This document shows, piece by piece, positions 43,094 through 58,147 of a stretch of DNA of 64,000 bases. A program made the position numbers and the translations under genes. The stretch is from Nocardioides xinjiangensis (GTDB taxonomy: Bacteria; Actinomycetota; Actinomycetes; Propionibacteriales; Nocardioidaceae), in contig NZ_JAFMSY010000001.1 of NCBI RefSeq assembly GCF_017916455.1, positions 62,001-126,000 of the forward strand, read 5' to 3'. Every line of letters starts with the position of its first letter. Positions within the stretch are counted from its first letter, which is position 1. The notes beneath the pieces are model-generated. The model was not told the origin of the DNA. It saw nothing but the letters and a program-made list of their open reading frames with translations, and ran no database searches.

Positions 43094-43157
43094 TCCTGGC
43101 TGCACCGCACCTGTGCTCCACCGGCGCTGCCTGGCACTCCTGGCTGCACCCCACCTG
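43094..43157 (+). repeat. Direct repeat in the tkt leader
   Basis: TCCTGGCTGCACC-g/c-CACCTG occurs at 43094-43113 and 43138-43157 (19 of 20 identical, 44 bp apart). It could be a regulator site or an RNA-structure element. Confidence 0.6.
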
Positions 43158-43180
43158 CATGACGTCCGAGAGGAACTGCG

Positions 43181-45313
<2,133 letters not shown>

Positions 45314-45352
45314 GCCCCCGCGGCCCGACCGACCCACCACCAGGAGGCACAC

Positions 45353-46468
45353 ATGTCCGACCGTCTCAAGGCCCTGGCTGACGCCGGGGTGTCCATCTGG
45401 CTCGACGACCTGTCCCGCGAGCGGCTCGAGACCGGCAACCTCGCCGACCTGGTGCGGGACAAGCACGTCGTCGGCGTGACCTCCAACCCGGCGATCTTCC
45501 AGTCGGCGCTGGCCGACGGCGAGCGCTACGACGCGCAGGTGCGCCAGCTCGCCGCCGAGGGCGCCGACGTCGACCAGGCGACGCTGGTCATCACCACCGA
45601 CGACGTCCGCGAGGCGTGCAAGGTCATGCGCCCGGTGTTCGACGCGACCGACGGCGTCGACGGCCGCGTGTCGATCGAGGTCTCCCCCGGCCTGGCCCAC
45701 GACACCGCCGAGACGGTGAAGGAGGCGGCGGTCCTCCACGAGACCGTCGGCGAGCCCAACGTGATGATCAAGATCCCCGGCACCAAGGAGGGGTGGCCCG
45801 CCATCACCGAGACCCTCGCCGCCGGCATCTCGGTCAACGTCACGCTGATCTTCGGCCTCGAGCAGTACCGCAACGTCATGGAGGCCTACGTGACCGGGCT
45901 CGAGCGGGCCGCCGACAACGGCCACGACCTCGCCGGCATCCACTCCGTCGCCTCCTTCTTCGTCTCCCGCGTCGACACCGAGATCGACAAGCGCCTCGAG
46001 GCGGTCAGCGAGGGCCCGGGCACCGACCCCTCGCTGCGGGGCAAGGCCGGCGTCGCCAACGCGCGGCTGGCGTTCCAGATGTACGAGGAGTTCTTCACCG
46101 GCGAGCGCTGGGAGGCGCTGGCCGCCAAGGGCGCCCGCAGGCAGCGCCCGCTGTGGGCCTCGACCGGCGTCAAGAACCCCGACTACGACGACACGATGTA
46201 CGTCGTCGACCTCGTCGTCGAGGGCACCGTCAACACGATGCCCGAGAAGACCCTGGACGCCGTCGCCGACCACGGCGAGGTGCGCGGCGACCGGGTGCGG
46301 CCCTTCTACGACGACGCCCACGCCCACATGCACGCGCTCGCCGAGGCGGGGATCGACTACGACGACGTGATCGAGGCCCTCATCAAGGAGGGTGTCGACA
46401 AGTTCGTCACCGCCTGGGACGAGCTGCAGTCGACGCTGTCGGCGTCCCTCGACTCCGCCCGCGCATGA
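45353..46468 (+). CDS. tal: Transaldolase
   Basis: The 371-residue protein matches the longer actinobacterial transaldolase class. It has the N-terminal [12 protein letters not shown] and [10 protein letters not shown], the Schiff-base lysine in [11 protein letters not shown], and [19 protein letters not shown] lies upstream of the ATG. The stop overlaps the pgi start (ATGA). Confidence 0.95.
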   Translation: MSDRLKALADAGVSIWLDDLSRERLETGNLADLVRDKHVVGVTSNPAIFQSALADGERYDAQVRQLAAEGADVDQATLVITTDDVREACKVMRPVFDATDGVDGRVSIEVSPGLAHDTAETVKEAAVLHETVGEPNVMIKIPGTKEGWPAITETLAAGISVNVTLIFGLEQYRNVMEAYVTGLERAADNGHDLAGIHSVASFFVSRVDTEIDKRLEAVSEGPGTDPSLRGKAGVANARLAFQMYEEFFTGERWEALAAKGARRQRPLWASTGVKNPDYDDTMYVVDLVVEGTVNTMPEKTLDAVADHGEVRGDRVRPFYDDAHAHMHALAEAGIDYDDVIEALIKEGVDKFVTAWDELQSTLSASLDSARA

Positions 46469-48117
46469 GCACCGGGCCCGTCGACCCGACCACGACGACG
46501 GCCTGGACGCGGCTGGCGGGGCTCGCAGCGGCCCCTCGGCCGGACCTGCGCTCCACCCTGACCCCGGCCTGGGTCGAGCAGCAGACCCTGGTCGCCGCCG
46601 ACCTCCACGTCGACCTGTCGAAGAACCTGTTCGACGACGAGGTGGAGGCGGCGCTGCTCGCGCTCGCCGAGGAGGTCGACCTCCACGGCCGCCGACGGGC
46701 GATGTTCGCCGGCGAGCACGTCAACGTCACCGAGGACCGGGCGGTGCTCCACACCGCGCTCCGGCTCCCGGCCGGCGCGTCGCTCGTCGTCGACGGCCAC
46801 GACGTCGTCCCCGAGGTGCACGAGGTGCTCGCCCGCGCGTACGACTTCGCCGAGCGGGTGCGCTCCGGTGACTGGACGGGCGCCACCGGCAGGCGCATCG
46901 CGACGGTGGTCAACATCGGGATCGGCGGCTCGGACCTCGGGCCGGTGATGGCCTACGAGGCGCTCGAGCCCTACCGGCAGGAAGGACTCAGCTGCCGGTT
47001 CATCAGCAACATCGACCCGACCGACGCCGGGCAGGAGCTGAAGGGCCTCGACCCCGAGACCACCCTCTTCATCGTCTCGAGCAAGACCTTCGGGACCCTG
47101 GAGACGCTCACCAACGCGCGGCTGTGCAAGGCGTGGCTGCTGGAGCGGCTGCCCGCCGGCACCGACCCGTCCGCCGCGGTGGCGCAGCACTTCGTCGCCG
47201 TCTCCACCGCGCTCGACAAGGTCGCCGACTTCGGCATCGATCCCGACAACGCGTTCGGGTTCTGGGACTGGGTGGGTGGCCGCTACTCGATGGACTCCGC
47301 GATCGGGCTCTCGCTCATGGTCGCGATCGGACCCGAGCGGTTCACCGAGATGCTGGCCGGCTTCCACGCCATGGACGAGCACTTCCGCACCGCCCCCGAC
47401 GCGGCCAACGTGCCGCTCAAGATGGGCCTGCTCAACGTCTGGTACACCAACTTCCTCGGTGCCCACACCCATGCTGTCCTCCCCTACGCCCAGCTCCTCC
47501 ACCGCTTCCCCGCCTACCTCCAGCAGCTCACGATGGAGTCCAACGGCAAGGGCGTGCGCTGGGACGGCGAGGCGGTCGGCTACGACACCGGGGAGGTGTT
47601 CTGGGGCGAGCCCGGCACCAACGGCCAGCACGCCTTCTACCAGCTCATCCACCAGGGCACCCGGCTCGTGCCGGCCGACTTCATCGCCTTCGCGCGGCCG
47701 GCGTACGCCCTCACCGACGGTGACACCGACGTCCACGAGCTGTTCCTGGCGAACTTCCTCGCCCAGACCAAGGCGCTGGCCTTCGGCAGGACGGCGGACG
47801 AGGTGCGTGCCGAGGGCGTGGCCGAGGACCTGGTGTCCGCGCGGACCTTCCCCGGCAACCGGCCGACGACCTCGATCATGGCCCCCGAGCTCACGCCGGG
47901 CGTGCTGGGCCAGCTGGTGGCGCTCTACGAGCACATCACGTTCGTCGAGGGCGCGGTCTGGGGCATCGACAGCTTCGACCAGTGGGGCGTCGAGCTCGGC
48001 AAGCAGCTCGCCCAGGAGCTGCGGCCGGCCGTGGCCGGCGACGCGGAGGTCGCTGCCGAGCAGGACCCCTCCACCCAGTCCCTCATCCGCTACTACCAGG
48101 AGAACCGAGGCCGATGA
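46465..48117 (+). CDS. pgi: Glucose-6-phosphate isomerase
   Basis: This enzyme interconverts glucose-6-P and fructose-6-P, linking glycolysis to the pentose phosphate genes around it. The 550-residue protein contains [20 protein letters not shown], the [10 protein letters not shown] phosphate-binding loop, [18 protein letters not shown] and [12 protein letters not shown]. The ATG overlaps the tal stop, and its stop overlaps the zwf start. Confidence 0.95.
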   Translation: MSTGPVDPTTTTAWTRLAGLAAAPRPDLRSTLTPAWVEQQTLVAADLHVDLSKNLFDDEVEAALLALAEEVDLHGRRRAMFAGEHVNVTEDRAVLHTALRLPAGASLVVDGHDVVPEVHEVLARAYDFAERVRSGDWTGATGRRIATVVNIGIGGSDLGPVMAYEALEPYRQEGLSCRFISNIDPTDAGQELKGLDPETTLFIVSSKTFGTLETLTNARLCKAWLLERLPAGTDPSAAVAQHFVAVSTALDKVADFGIDPDNAFGFWDWVGGRYSMDSAIGLSLMVAIGPERFTEMLAGFHAMDEHFRTAPDAANVPLKMGLLNVWYTNFLGAHTHAVLPYAQLLHRFPAYLQQLTMESNGKGVRWDGEAVGYDTGEVFWGEPGTNGQHAFYQLIHQGTRLVPADFIAFARPAYALTDGDTDVHELFLANFLAQTKALAFGRTADEVRAEGVAEDLVSARTFPGNRPTTSIMAPELTPGVLGQLVALYEHITFVEGAVWGIDSFDQWGVELGKQLAQELRPAVAGDAEVAAEQDPSTQSLIRYYQENRGR

Positions 48118-49637
48118 GTCCCGCCAACCCCCTCCGCGACCCGCAGGACCGGCGGCTCCCGCGCATCGCCGGTCCCTGCGGCATGGTGCTGTTCGGCGTC
48201 ACCGGGGACCTGTCGCGCAAGAAGGTGATGCCGGCGATCTACGACCTCGCGAACCGCGGGCTGCTGCCCCCGGGCTTCAGCCTGGTCGGCTTCGCCCGTC
48301 GTGACTGGGAGGACCAGGACTTCGCGCAGATCGTGCACGACGCGGTCAAGGAGCACGCGCGCACGCCGTTCCGCGAGGAGGTCTGGAAGCAGCTGTCCGA
48401 GGGCTTCCGCTTCGTCTCGGGCAACTTCGACGACGACGAGGCGTTCGACCAGCTGCGCCGCACCGTGCAGGAGCTCGACGAGCTGCGCGGCACCGGCGGC
48501 AACATGGCGTTCTACCTCGCGATCCCGCCGGCGTTCTTCGGCACCGTGGTGGGACAGCTCAAGGAGCACGGCCTCGCCGACCCGGGTCCCGAGCAGTGGC
48601 GCCGCGTCGTGGTCGAGAAGCCGTTCGGCCACGACCTGGAGTCCGCGCGCGAGCTCAACGAGACCCTCGCCGGGGTGTTCCCGTCCGGGTCGGTGTTCCG
48701 CATCGACCACTACCTCGGCAAGGAGACGGTGCAGAACATCCTGGCGATGCGCTTCGCCAACAACATGTTCGAGCCGATCTGGAACGCCAACTACGTCGAC
48801 CACGTGCAGATCACCATGGCCGAGGACATCGGCATCGGCGGCCGCGCCGGCTACTACGACGGGATCGGCGCCGCTCGCGACGTCATCCAGAACCACCTGC
48901 TCCAGCTGATGGCCCTCGTCGCGATGGAGGAGCCGGTGGCCTTCGACGCAGAGAGCCTCCGGCTGGAGAAGCAGAAGGTGCTGGCCTCCGCCCAGCTGCC
49001 GGCGCGGCTCGACACCACCACGGCGCGCGGGCAGTACACCGCCGGCTGGGCCGGGGGCGAGAAGGTCATCGGCTTCACCGACGAGGAGGGCATCGCCAAG
49101 GACTCGGCGACCGAGACGTTCGCCGCGATCACCGTGCACGTGGAGACCCGGCGGTGGGCGGGCGTGCCGTTCTACCTGCGCACCGGCAAGCGGCTCGGCA
49201 GGCGGGTCACCGAGGTGGCCGTGGTCTTCAAGCGCGCGCCGCACCTGCCGTTCACCTCGACCGCCACCGAGGACCTCACGCAGAACGCCCTCGTCATCAG
49301 GGTGCAGCCCGACGAGGGCCTGACGATGCGGTTCGGCTCCAAGGTGCCCGGGACGGCGATGGAGATCCGCGACGTCAACATGGACTTCGCCTACGGCGGC
49401 TCGTTCACCGAGGCGAGCGCCGAGGCCTACGAGCGGCTGATCCTCGACGTGCTGCTCGGCGACCCGCCCCTGTTCCCGCGCCACGAGGAGGTCGAGCTGT
49501 CCTGGAAGCTGCTCGACCCGGTCATCGCCCACTGGGAGAAGGACGGCCGGCCCGAGCCGTACGAGTCCGGCACCTGGGGACCCGAGTCCGCCGTGGCGAT
49601 GCTCGCCCGCGACGGGCGTACGTGGAGGAGGCCCTGA
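48114..49637 (+). CDS. zwf: Glucose-6-phosphate dehydrogenase
   Basis: This is the entry enzyme of the oxidative pentose phosphate pathway, making NADPH. The 507-residue protein has the cofactor motif [16 protein letters not shown] and the substrate/catalytic segment [21 protein letters not shown]. The start overlaps the pgi stop (ATGA). Confidence 0.96.
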   Translation: MSPANPLRDPQDRRLPRIAGPCGMVLFGVTGDLSRKKVMPAIYDLANRGLLPPGFSLVGFARRDWEDQDFAQIVHDAVKEHARTPFREEVWKQLSEGFRFVSGNFDDDEAFDQLRRTVQELDELRGTGGNMAFYLAIPPAFFGTVVGQLKEHGLADPGPEQWRRVVVEKPFGHDLESARELNETLAGVFPSGSVFRIDHYLGKETVQNILAMRFANNMFEPIWNANYVDHVQITMAEDIGIGGRAGYYDGIGAARDVIQNHLLQLMALVAMEEPVAFDAESLRLEKQKVLASAQLPARLDTTTARGQYTAGWAGGEKVIGFTDEEGIAKDSATETFAAITVHVETRRWAGVPFYLRTGKRLGRRVTEVAVVFKRAPHLPFTSTATEDLTQNALVIRVQPDEGLTMRFGSKVPGTAMEIRDVNMDFAYGGSFTEASAEAYERLILDVLLGDPPLFPRHEEVELSWKLLDPVIAHWEKDGRPEPYESGTWGPESAVAMLARDGRTWRRP

Positions 49638-49712
49638 CATGACCTCACCCCACGCTGCTCCTCGCCTCCGCCGCTCCGCTCCTCCGCCGAACACCACCGA
49701 GGGGATCCCGGC

Positions 49713-50624
49713 ATGATCGAGCTCACCGACACCAACGCCTCGAAGATCGCCGCGGAGTTCGTCCGGGCGCGCACTCGCGCCGGGAGCCCGGCCATGGGGA
49801 TGGTGATGACGCTGATCATCGTCGCCCCCGAGGAGGACGCCGAGGAGGCGATGTTCGCGGCGAAGCGTGCCTCCCGCGAGCACCCGTCCCGCGTGCTGGG
49901 CGTGATCCTGGGCGAGACGCGCGGCGCCGCCCGCGTCAGTGCGCAGGTGGGCAGCGGGGACGGATGGGGCGGCGAGACCGCGCTGATCCGCCTCGAGGGC
50001 GAGGTCGTCGACCACGCGGAGTCGGTCGTGCTGCCCCTGCTGCTCCCCGACTCCCCCGTCGCCATCTGGTGGCCCACGACGGCGCCGACCGACCCTGCGG
50101 CCGACCCCCTGGGCGCGCTGGCCCAGCGCCGCATCACCGACTCCGCCGCCGCCTCGCAGCGCAAGAGCACGGCGATGCTGAACCAGTGTCGCGCCTACGC
50201 GCCCGGGAACACCGACCTGAGCTGGACGCGGCTGACGCCGTGGCGCGCGCTCCTCGCCGCCGCGCTCGACCAGCACCCCCTCCACGTCACCGGCGCCAAG
50301 GTCACGGCCGAGCGGGTGAGCCCCAGCGCCGACCTGCTCGTCGCCTGGCTGACCGACCGGCTGGAGGTCGAGGTCGACCGCGGGCACTCCGACGGGCCCG
50401 GCATCACCGAGGTCAGCATGGACACCGAGGAGGGACCGATCCGCATCTCCCGTGCCGACGGCCGGCTGGCGACGTTCTCCTCCCCCCACCGCCCCGACCG
50501 TCCGGTGGCGCTCAAGCGCCGCGAGGTCCCGGCCCTGCTGGCCGAGGAGCTGCGGCGCCTCGACGAGGACGACGTCTACGCGGCCACGGCACGGCGCCTG
50601 GTCGAGCTGCGGGGGAACAAGTGA
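49713..50624 (+). CDS. opcA: Glucose-6-phosphate dehydrogenase assembly protein OpcA
   Basis: OpcA assists assembly or redox control of Zwf in cyanobacteria and actinobacteria. The 303-residue protein carries the conserved VVLPLLLPDSPVAIWWPTTAPTDPAADPLG segment and TDLSWTRLTPWRALLAAALD. It lies 75 bp after zwf and overlaps pgl (GTGA). Confidence 0.94.
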   Translation: MIELTDTNASKIAAEFVRARTRAGSPAMGMVMTLIIVAPEEDAEEAMFAAKRASREHPSRVLGVILGETRGAARVSAQVGSGDGWGGETALIRLEGEVVDHAESVVLPLLLPDSPVAIWWPTTAPTDPAADPLGALAQRRITDSAAASQRKSTAMLNQCRAYAPGNTDLSWTRLTPWRALLAAALDQHPLHVTGAKVTAERVSPSADLLVAWLTDRLEVEVDRGHSDGPGITEVSMDTEEGPIRISRADGRLATFSSPHRPDRPVALKRREVPALLAEELRRLDEDDVYAATARRLVELRGNK

Positions 50625-51349
50625 GCGGCGCCCCCGAGGTGCGGCGGCACCAGGACGCGGACGTCCTCGTCGGCGACGTGGCGTCCGCGCTCCTCGAGCG
50701 GCTCGAGGCGGCCCAGGCCCGTGGCGAGGTGCCCCACGTCGGCCTCACCGGCGGAACGATCGCCGAGGCGCTGCACCGCGAGCTGGCACGCCGCGCGCCG
50801 GACTCGTCCGTGGACTGGTCGCGCGTGGTGTTCTGGTGGGGCGACGAGCGCTTCGTGCCCGCCGGCTCGCCCGACCGCAACGCCGGTCAGGCGCGGGAGG
50901 CACTGCTCGTCCACGTCCCCGTCGACCCGGCCAACGTCCACGAGGTGCCCGCGAGCGACCAGGTGGCGACGGCCGAGGACGCCGCAGCCGCCTACGACGC
51001 CGCCCTGCGCGAGCACGGTGCTGGCTCCTTCGAGGTGATGATGCTCGGCATCGGCCCCGACGGTCACTGCGCCTCGCTCTTCCCGGGGCACCCGGCGCTC
51101 GAGGTCCGCGACGCCGTCGCGGTCGCCGTCCACGACTCGCCGAAGCCGCCCCCGGACCGCGTCTCGCTCACGTTCGAGGCGATCGCACGGTCGCGCTCGG
51201 TGTGGTTCATCGCGAGCGGCGCCGGCAAGGCCGAGGCGGTCGCGCAGGCGCTCGCGGAGGACGGTTCGGTCACCGAGACCCCGGCGCGCGGCGCGCGGGG
51301 CGAGGAGACCGTCTGGTGGCTCGACGAGGACGCCGCCTCCCGTCTGTGA
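50621..51349 (+). CDS. pgl: 6-phosphogluconolactonase
   Basis: This enzyme hydrolyses the lactone made by Zwf. The 242-residue protein has VGLTGGTIAEALHREL, VVFWWGDERFVP and MLGIGPDGHCASLFPGH, the standard family motifs. The GTG start overlaps the opcA stop. It is the last gene of the pentose phosphate block; a repeat array begins 5 bp after its stop. Confidence 0.95.
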   Translation: MSGAPEVRRHQDADVLVGDVASALLERLEAAQARGEVPHVGLTGGTIAEALHRELARRAPDSSVDWSRVVFWWGDERFVPAGSPDRNAGQAREALLVHVPVDPANVHEVPASDQVATAEDAAAAYDAALREHGAGSFEVMMLGIGPDGHCASLFPGHPALEVRDAVAVAVHDSPKPPPDRVSLTFEAIARSRSVWFIASGAGKAEAVAQALAEDGSVTETPARGARGEETVWWLDEDAASRL

Positions 51350-51353
51350 CGCT

Positions 51354-51565
51354 CGAGTAGGCGCGGGCATCCCGTCTCGGACCGCCGAGTGGGCGCGAGG
51401 GTCCCGCCCGGGCGCTCCGGAGTGGGCGCGAACGTCCCGCGTGCGCGCTCGAGTCGGCGCGAACGTTCCGCGTGACCGACCGAGTCGGCGCGGATGTCCC
51501 GGCGCGAGCGGCCGAGTCGGCGCGAACGTCGCGTCTGAGCGCACCGAGTCGGCGCGAACGTCCCG
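51354..51565 (+). repeat. Seven-copy 32-bp direct repeat array (family 3)
   Basis: Units start at 51354, 51386, 51419, 51450, 51481, 51513 and 51545 (31-33 bp apart). The conserved core is GAGTSGGCGCGAACGTCCC, followed by about 11 variable bp. The array lies between pgl and the AbiEi/DUF559-type gene. It is not a CRISPR because the spacers are far too short. Confidence 0.9.
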
Positions 51566-51627
51566 GCCTGTCCACAGGCAGTGACGGACCGGAGTGCCCG
51601 GCTTCCCCCGCGGGCAGGGATGTCGTC

Positions 51628-52578
51628 ATGAACCTGCGCGCGTGGCTCGAGCTGCCGTACCTCGACGACAGCTTCCCTCTCCCGTTGGACGGTCCCTTCA
51701 CCACGCGATCGGCGCTGGACGCCGGGCTCCCGCGGAAGTGGCTACCTGCGCTGACCGGCGCCGGGCTCCTCCGCAACCCGATCCGCAACTGCTTCGTCCC
51801 TGCCCAGCTGGCGGACGACATCGCCACGCGGATCGCCGTCCTTCGCCTGGTGGTGCCGCCTGACGCCGTGCTGGTCGACCGGCACGCCGGATGGGCGCAC
51901 GGCGCCGACATGCTGCTGCTCCCGAACGAGCACCTCGGCACCCAGCCCATCGCCATGTACCTCCCGGACGGGCGGGGACGGCTGCGCAACAAGCTGGTCG
52001 CGAGCGGTCAGCGTACGTTCCGCGACGAGGACCTCGTCGTCGTACGAGGCGTCCGGATGACGACGCCGCTGCGGACGGCGCTCGACCTCGGCCGGCAGCG
52101 ATGGCCGGAGCCCGCGCTCACCGCGCTGGATGCGCTCCACCGGCTCGGCACGTTCACCGTCCCCGAGCTCGTGCACGCCGTCGATCGCTTCGCCGGCATG
52201 CGGTGGGTCACCACGCTGCGTACGGTCGCTCCGCACACGGACGGCCGCTCGCAGTCCGGCGGCGAGACGGTCGTGCGATGGCGGTGGAAGCAACTGCCCG
52301 TGCCACCGCCCGAGCCGCAGGTCGAGGTGCGCTCAGGGACCAACGTCGCCCTCATCGACGTGGGCAACGAGGAGATCAGGTTCGGTGTCGAGTTCCAGGG
52401 GCGCGAGTGGCACACCGGAGCACGAGCCGAAGCGCGGGACGAGAAGCGCCTGCGTTGGCTCGACCGCGACGCCGGCTGGGAGATCGCTCCGGTCTGGACC
52501 CCGGACGTCTACGCGCGCAACTCGACGCTCGACGACATCATCCTGGCGGGCGTACGTCGAGCACGGGACCGGCGGTGA
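51628..52578 (+). CDS. AbiEi-like protein with C-terminal DUF559/Vsr-type nuclease domain
   Basis: The 316-residue protein has an N-terminal half resembling the AbiEi antitoxin-type winged helix (FTTRSALDAGLPRKWLPALTGAGLLRNP, then LVVPPDAVLVDRHAGWAHG and TPLRTALDLGR). Its C-terminal end is DUF559/Vsr-like (IDVGNEEIRFGVEFQGREWH, about 243-262). Asp244, Glu255 and Gln257 match a PD-(D/E)XK-type site. It may act in mobile-element or phage response, but no cognate AbiEii is adjacent. The gene is flanked by inverted copies of the 32-bp repeat and interrupts the pgl-rbpA synteny. The ATG at 51628 is the most likely start. Confidence 0.72.
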   Translation: MNLRAWLELPYLDDSFPLPLDGPFTTRSALDAGLPRKWLPALTGAGLLRNPIRNCFVPAQLADDIATRIAVLRLVVPPDAVLVDRHAGWAHGADMLLLPNEHLGTQPIAMYLPDGRGRLRNKLVASGQRTFRDEDLVVVRGVRMTTPLRTALDLGRQRWPEPALTALDALHRLGTFTVPELVHAVDRFAGMRWVTTLRTVAPHTDGRSQSGGETVVRWRWKQLPVPPPEPQVEVRSGTNVALIDVGNEEIRFGVEFQGREWHTGARAEARDEKRLRWLDRDAGWEIAPVWTPDVYARNSTLDDIILAGVRRARDRR

Positions 52579-52582
52579 CGCG

Positions 52583-52635
52583 CGGGACACTCGCGCCCAC
52601 TCGGCGCCCTAGCGCGGGACACCCGCGCCCACTCG
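52583..52635 (-). repeat. Two inverted family-3 repeat units downstream of the AbiEi-like gene
   Basis: Units at 52583-52603 and 52615-52635 (32 bp apart) are reverse complements of the family-3 core upstream. The gene is therefore bracketed by oppositely oriented arrays, seven units on one side and two on the other. Confidence 0.88.
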
Positions 52636-52664
52636 CGCTGTCGCGCGGGCGCGCGGGCGCGCGG

Positions 52665-53027
52665 TCAGAAGATGATCTCGCCGGCCTTGCGGCGGCTGCG
52701 CAGCAGCGCGACGGCCTCGTCGAGGATGTCGGCCGCCTCGGTCTCGCTGCGCCGCTCCTTCACGTAGGCGAGGTGCGTCTTGTAGGGCTCGATCTTCGGC
52801 GCCGGCGGCGGGTTCTCGCTGTCCAGGCTGGCCGGCAGACCGCACTTGGGGCAGTCCCACGACTCGGGCACGGCCGCCTCGATCGCGAAGGTCACGACCG
52901 AGCGGTGGTCGTGACTGCAGAAGTAGGTGACGGTCTGCCGCGGAGCGGCCTCGCCGCGCTCGGCCTCGCCCATGGGACCGGCCCCGACCCGGCTGCCCCG
53001 GATTGCGTTTCCTCCACCACCAGCCAC
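52665..53027 (-). CDS. rbpA: RNA polymerase-binding protein RbpA
   Basis: RbpA binds the principal sigma factor and RNA polymerase and stabilises open complexes. The 120-residue protein has the basic N terminus (NAIRGSRVGAGPMGEAERG), the zinc/core domain with FCSHDH and WDCPKCG, and the C-terminal sigma-interacting helix (KTHLAYVKERRSETEAADILDEAVALLRSRR). The gene belongs to the conserved secG-tpiA-pgk-gap neighbourhood. Confidence 0.96.
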   Translation of the reverse strand: MAGGGGNAIRGSRVGAGPMGEAERGEAAPRQTVTYFCSHDHRSVVTFAIEAAVPESWDCPKCGLPASLDSENPPPAPKIEPYKTHLAYVKERRSETEAADILDEAVALLRSRRKAGEIIF

Positions 53028-53060
53028 GAGGGACTCCTTCGGTCGAACTTCAGAGGGGGG

Positions 53061-53300
53061 TCAGTTGCCCTGGTAGGCCATGAGCAGGCCCAGGGCGACG
53101 ATGCAGGCGAACCAGATGACGCCGATGCCGATCGTGAACCGGTCGAGGTTGCGCTCCGCCACCGACGATCCCCCCAGGCTGCTCGAGACACCACCGCCGA
53201 ACATGTCGGACAGGCCGCCTCCGCGGCCCTTGTGCAGCAGGACCAGCAGGATCATGATCGCGCTCGATGCGACGAGCAGGATGGTGAAGAGCAGAATCAC
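53061..53300 (-). CDS. secG: Preprotein translocase subunit SecG
   Basis: The 79-residue protein has two membrane helices (about 3-22 and 57-75) joined by the SecG loop HKGRGGGLSDMFGGG. GTG 53300 is preceded at 7 nt by TAGGCT, so secG has its own leaderless promoter inside the glycolytic gene cluster. Confidence 0.94.
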   Translation of the reverse strand: MILLFTILLVASSAIMILLVLLHKGRGGGLSDMFGGGVSSSLGGSSVAERNLDRFTIGIGVIWFACIVALGLLMAYQGN

Positions 53301-53307
53301 GAGCGGA

Positions 53308-53313
53308 AGCCTA
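53308..53313 (-). promoter_or_regulatory. -10 box TAGGCT of secG
   Basis: It lies 7 nt before the GTG at 53300. Confidence 0.55.
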
Positions 53314-53343
53314 CGTCACGTCGCCCGCGGATCGGCGAGCGCC

Positions 53344-54135
53344 TCACAGCACGGGCATGTCGTAGAACCGGCAGATGCCGCCGAACTCGTCGACCTGCAG
53401 GCTGGCGCCCCCGACGAGGCACCCGTCGACGTCCGGCTTCTCCATGATCCCGCCGACGTTCGCGGCCTTGACGGACCCGCCGTAGAGGATGCGGAGGCCG
53501 TCCGCGGCCGCGTCGCCGTGGACCTCGCGGACCCGCGCGCGGATGGCCGCACAGACCTCCTGCGCGTCGTCGGGGGTGGCCACCTCGCCGGTGCCGATGG
53601 CCCACACGGGCTCGTAGGCCACGACCAGGCCGGCGACCTGCTCGGCGGTGAACCCGTCGAGCGAGCCGTCCACCTGGGTCAGCGTGAACGGGACGTGCTC
53701 CCCGGCCTGGCGTACGTCGAGTCCCTCGCCGACGCACACGATTGGGGTCATCCCGGCGTGCAGCGCCTTGTGGGCCTTGGCGTTGACCAGCTCGTCGCTC
53801 TCGTTGTGGTACATCCGGCGCTCGGAGTGCCCGACCACGACGTAGGAGCAGCCCAGCTTGGCCAGCATCGCCGCCGAGATCTCGCCGGTGTACGCGCCCT
53901 CGTCGTGCACGGAGACGTCCTGCGCGCCGTAGCGGATCGCGAGGCGGTCGCCGTCGACGAGCGTCTGCACCGAGCGGATGTCGGTGAACGGCGGCACCAC
54001 GACGACCTCGACCTTGCCGTAGTCGTGCCGCTTGTCCGACAACGTCCACGCGAGCTTCTGGACCAGCACCACCGCTTCCTGGTGGTTGAGGTTCATCTTC
54101 CAGTTGCCCGCCATCAGCGGGGTGCGCTCTGCCAC
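53344..54135 (-). CDS. tpiA: Triosephosphate isomerase
   Basis: The 263-residue TIM barrel has the catalytic lysine in AGNWKMNLN, the histidine in VVGHSERR and the glutamate in [13 protein letters not shown], and the phosphate loop [10 protein letters not shown]. The start is 3 bp after the pgk stop, so it is in one operon with pgk and gap. Confidence 0.96.
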   Translation of the reverse strand: MAERTPLMAGNWKMNLNHQEAVVLVQKLAWTLSDKRHDYGKVEVVVVPPFTDIRSVQTLVDGDRLAIRYGAQDVSVHDEGAYTGEISAAMLAKLGCSYVVVGHSERRMYHNESDELVNAKAHKALHAGMTPIVCVGEGLDVRQAGEHVPFTLTQVDGSLDGFTAEQVAGLVVAYEPVWAIGTGEVATPDDAQEVCAAIRARVREVHGDAAADGLRILYGGSVKAANVGGIMEKPDVDGCLVGGASLQVDEFGGICRFYDMPVL

Positions 54136-54138
54136 GTG

Positions 54139-55353
54139 TCAGTCCTTCTCGAGTACGGCGATGCCCGGGAGCTGCTTGCCCTCCAGGAACTCCAGCGACG
54201 CGCCGCCGCCGGTGGAGATGTGGCCGAACGCGGCCTCGTCGAAGCCGAGCTGGCGCACGGCCGCGGCGGAGTCGCCGCCGCCGACCACGGACAGGCCGTC
54301 GACCTTCGTGAGCGCCTCGGCGACGGCGCGGGTGCCCTCGGCGAACGCCTCGACCTCGAACACGCCCATCGGACCGTTCCAGAACACGGTGCGGGCGTCG
54401 GCCAGCGCCGTCGCGAACGCGGCGGACGACTCGGGCCCGATGTCGAGCCCCAGCGCGTCGACCGGGATCTCCGAGGCGGGCACGACCCGGGGTCGCGGCT
54501 CGCGGTCGCCCGACGGGAACGCCGTGTCGACCACCACGTCGGTCGGGAGCACGATCTCCACGCCGCGGTCCGCCGCCTCGGTGAGATAGCGGGTGCAGGT
54601 GTCGAGCTGGTCGTCCTCGAGCAGGCTCCTGCCGACCTCGTGGCCCTGGGCCTTGAGGAAGGTGAACACCATGCCGCCGCCGATGAGCAGCCTGTCGGCC
54701 TTGTCGATCAGGTTGTCGATGACGCCGAGCTTGTCGGAGACCTTGGAGCCGCCGAGCACCACGACGTAGGGGCGGTCGGGGTGCTCGGTGAGCCGGCGCA
54801 GCACGTCGACCTCGGCCGCGACCAGCCCGCCCATGGCGGAGGGCAGCCGCTGCGCGACGTCGTACACGCTGGCCTGCTTGCGGTGGACCACGCCGAAGCC
54901 GTCGGAGACGAAGGCGTCGGCCAGGGCGGCGAGCTCGTCGGCGAACGCGCCCCGGGCCGCGTCGTCCTTGCTGGTCTCGCCGGCGTTGAACCGGACGTTC
55001 TCCAGCAGGGCGACGTCACCGTCGGCGAGGCCCTCGACCGTCTCGCTGGCGCTCGCGCCGACGGTGTCGGTCGCGAACGCGACCGGCCGCCCGAGCAGCT
55101 CGGAGAGCCGCTCGGCGACCGGGCGCAGCGAGTACCTCGGGTCGGGTGAGCCGTCCGGGCGGCCCAGGTGGGCGGTGACGATCACCCGGGCCCCCGCGTC
55201 GGACAGCTGCCGGAGCGTCGGCACGCTCGCCCGGATGCGGCCGTCGTCGGTGATGGAGGTGCCGTCGAGGGGCACGTTGAGGTCCGAGCGGACCAGGACG
55301 CGCCTGCCCCTCAGGTCACCCAGCGACTCGATGCCTGCGGTGTGGTCGACCAT
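54139..55353 (-). CDS. pgk: Phosphoglycerate kinase
   Basis: The 404-residue protein contains [41 protein letters not shown] and [15 protein letters not shown], the standard motifs of the two-domain kinase. The ATG at 55353 lies 5 bp after the gap stop. Confidence 0.96.
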   Translation of the reverse strand: MVDHTAGIESLGDLRGRRVLVRSDLNVPLDGTSITDDGRIRASVPTLRQLSDAGARVIVTAHLGRPDGSPDPRYSLRPVAERLSELLGRPVAFATDTVGASASETVEGLADGDVALLENVRFNAGETSKDDAARGAFADELAALADAFVSDGFGVVHRKQASVYDVAQRLPSAMGGLVAAEVDVLRRLTEHPDRPYVVVLGGSKVSDKLGVIDNLIDKADRLLIGGGMVFTFLKAQGHEVGRSLLEDDQLDTCTRYLTEAADRGVEIVLPTDVVVDTAFPSGDREPRPRVVPASEIPVDALGLDIGPESSAAFATALADARTVFWNGPMGVFEVEAFAEGTRAVAEALTKVDGLSVVGGGDSAAAVRQLGFDEAAFGHISTGGGASLEFLEGKQLPGIAVLEKD

Positions 55354-55358
55354 CGACG

Positions 55359-58143
<2,785 letters not shown>

Positions 58144-58147
<4 letters not shown>

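Noticed and set aside
42933..43180. A regulatory RNA in the ctaB-tkt gap
   Set aside because: Only divergent -10 boxes and a direct repeat are visible; no riboswitch or sRNA fold that I recognise.
51354..51565. Possible CRISPR array
   Set aside because: Units are about 21 conserved bp with about 11 bp between them. That is too short for spacers, the spacers are GC-rich and related, and no cas gene is near.
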